DNA of 64,000 nt from Pterois miles (lineage: Eukaryota; Chordata; Actinopteri; Perciformes; Scorpaenidae), in NCBI GenBank assembly GCA_947000775.1, contig CAMQGK010000110.1:21053501-21117500 (forward strand), in the 5' to 3' direction. Under the pieces are notes generated by a model. It ran no database searches. It was given only the letters and a program-made list of their open reading frames with translations, and had not been told where the DNA came from. Below, in pieces: positions 62,996 to 64,000 of the stretch (positions within the stretch are counted from its first letter, which is position 1; each line of letters begins with the position of its first letter). The translations under genes were made by a program, and so were the position numbers.

Positions 62996-64000
62996 GCAGA
63001 ACTTGTTTCATGTGCAGTACGCCAAGATATGGGAACACGCATAGATGGTTTAATGACGCTTGTTCCCAAAATTGAAAAAGAAAAGATGAACCTGGAAAAC
63101 TGAGTGTTCTGACATGCAGGAATAATCAATTATTGAAAGCTGAGTGATTCATACTATGTTAGTCAGTAGGATCATTATTTACAAGTTGTGATAGCAAAGT
63201 GAACACCCACCTCACTTCAGTGCCTGGCTGGTTATATCTGATGATAGATCTGATCTTTTTTACATGAATCAACCGATCTGATGCCCGCTGAAGTCAACTT
63301 AATGGAACAAGAAAGGCGATATTCATGACTGGGCTGACAACTCAGATAACACCCATACTTCTTTCACTCAGTGATTTCGTTACACTACAAGATTTAATTT
63401 CATGCATGAAATCATGAGGGTGAACTCTTAATTTTTCTTCCCATGATGAAAGATTTGAGATGAACTGAAACGCATCGCATCTGGTTTTCATTGAAGTGGT
63501 TATCCGCCGTTTCACTTCTTCACACGTCCCTCAGCACAACAGAAGATCACCAGCTTCACTTAGGTTCTGTTTGATGTGAGGGCGTTGTATTTCACGACTG
63601 CCGCTCAGCCAACTTTTATTAGGCCATATATCTCCGGAGACTGTTGGAAAGGTGGAGTATGAAACAAAAATCCTGTTCTTCTTTCTCTACCAACATTTCC
63701 CCAAAGATGTAATTATTAGCTTAAGACCAGGGGTGGTTTCAGATTGCCAGTCCCATTTTGGATCCTGTTTGCGTTTGCCAAAATACCTGGATTTGTTCTG
63801 ACATTAACACATTTCTCATCAAACCCTTTATCTCCCCTCACTTTTTTTTATTTGCAAAGACCAATGGAAAAAATATATAGCAGGCTTTTAAATTTGTTGC
63901 TGTTAAAATGACAAACATCACCGTTGGCAGATTAGTTAACGTCCGTAACAGCTAAAATGATAAAAGTTTGATTGTTTTCTGGTTAGTGTTTGTGATCTCA

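Larger units (their letters stand above)
51226..64000. other. 12.8 kb without a recognised gene, presumed ptgir intron or 5' flank
   Basis: It begins with the intron before the ptgir last exon. It holds a T-run, a complete TTAA MITE, an inverted family F copy, a family C fragment, a small perfect-TIR MITE, a SINE and a hAT-like element. Overlapping frames on three registers at 54587-54983, and one at 55973-56251, were examined and not recognised. The one stretch that may be coding is at 62307-62995 on the minus strand. Confidence 0.5.

Overview
The window looks like nuclear DNA of a percomorph (perch-like) teleost. Its genes are split by GT-AG introns, five recognisable vertebrate genes are present, and the spaces between exons hold CA/GT and TA microsatellites, a tRNA-derived SINE and many short non-autonomous DNA transposons of the kind common in perch-like fish. 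No bacterial-style operon, CRISPR array or reverse transcriptase was seen.

Layout, left to right. 1-5538: no recognised gene. 5539-12115 (minus): three-exon rhou, an atypical Rho GTPase. 12116-15215: spacer. 15216-30709 (minus): ten-exon rtn2 (reticulon 2), rebuilt with every splice phase consistent. 30710-33407: shared upstream region between two head-to-head genes. 33408-38036 (plus): five-exon PP2C-type phosphatase, best read as ppm1n. 42771-46591 (plus): nine-exon slc3a2 paralog (CD98/4F2 heavy chain). 50932-51225 (minus): last coding exon of a prostanoid receptor, best read as ptgir. 51226-64000: transposon-rich DNA, probably intron or 5' flank of that receptor, with one unexplained open reading frame near 62.3-63.0 kb.

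The genes are unrelated in function: cytoskeletal signalling, ER membrane shaping, Ser/Thr dephosphorylation, amino-acid transporter chaperoning and prostanoid sensing. The order is still informative. rtn2-ppm1n and ptgir are near each other on human chromosome 19q13, while RHOU and SLC3A2 lie elsewhere in human, so this block mixes conserved and rearranged neighbours.

No wholly new system was found. The points most worth a second look are the slc3a2 paralog lacking the cysteine that normally cross-links CD98 to its transporter partner, a possible alternative C-terminus for ppm1n, an unassigned reading frame of about 229 codons at 62.3-63.0 kb, a 0.58-kb minisatellite built from two alternating 11-mers, and several nested or inverted transposon copies. 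All identities come from reading motifs by eye and recalled family sequences; no database search was run.
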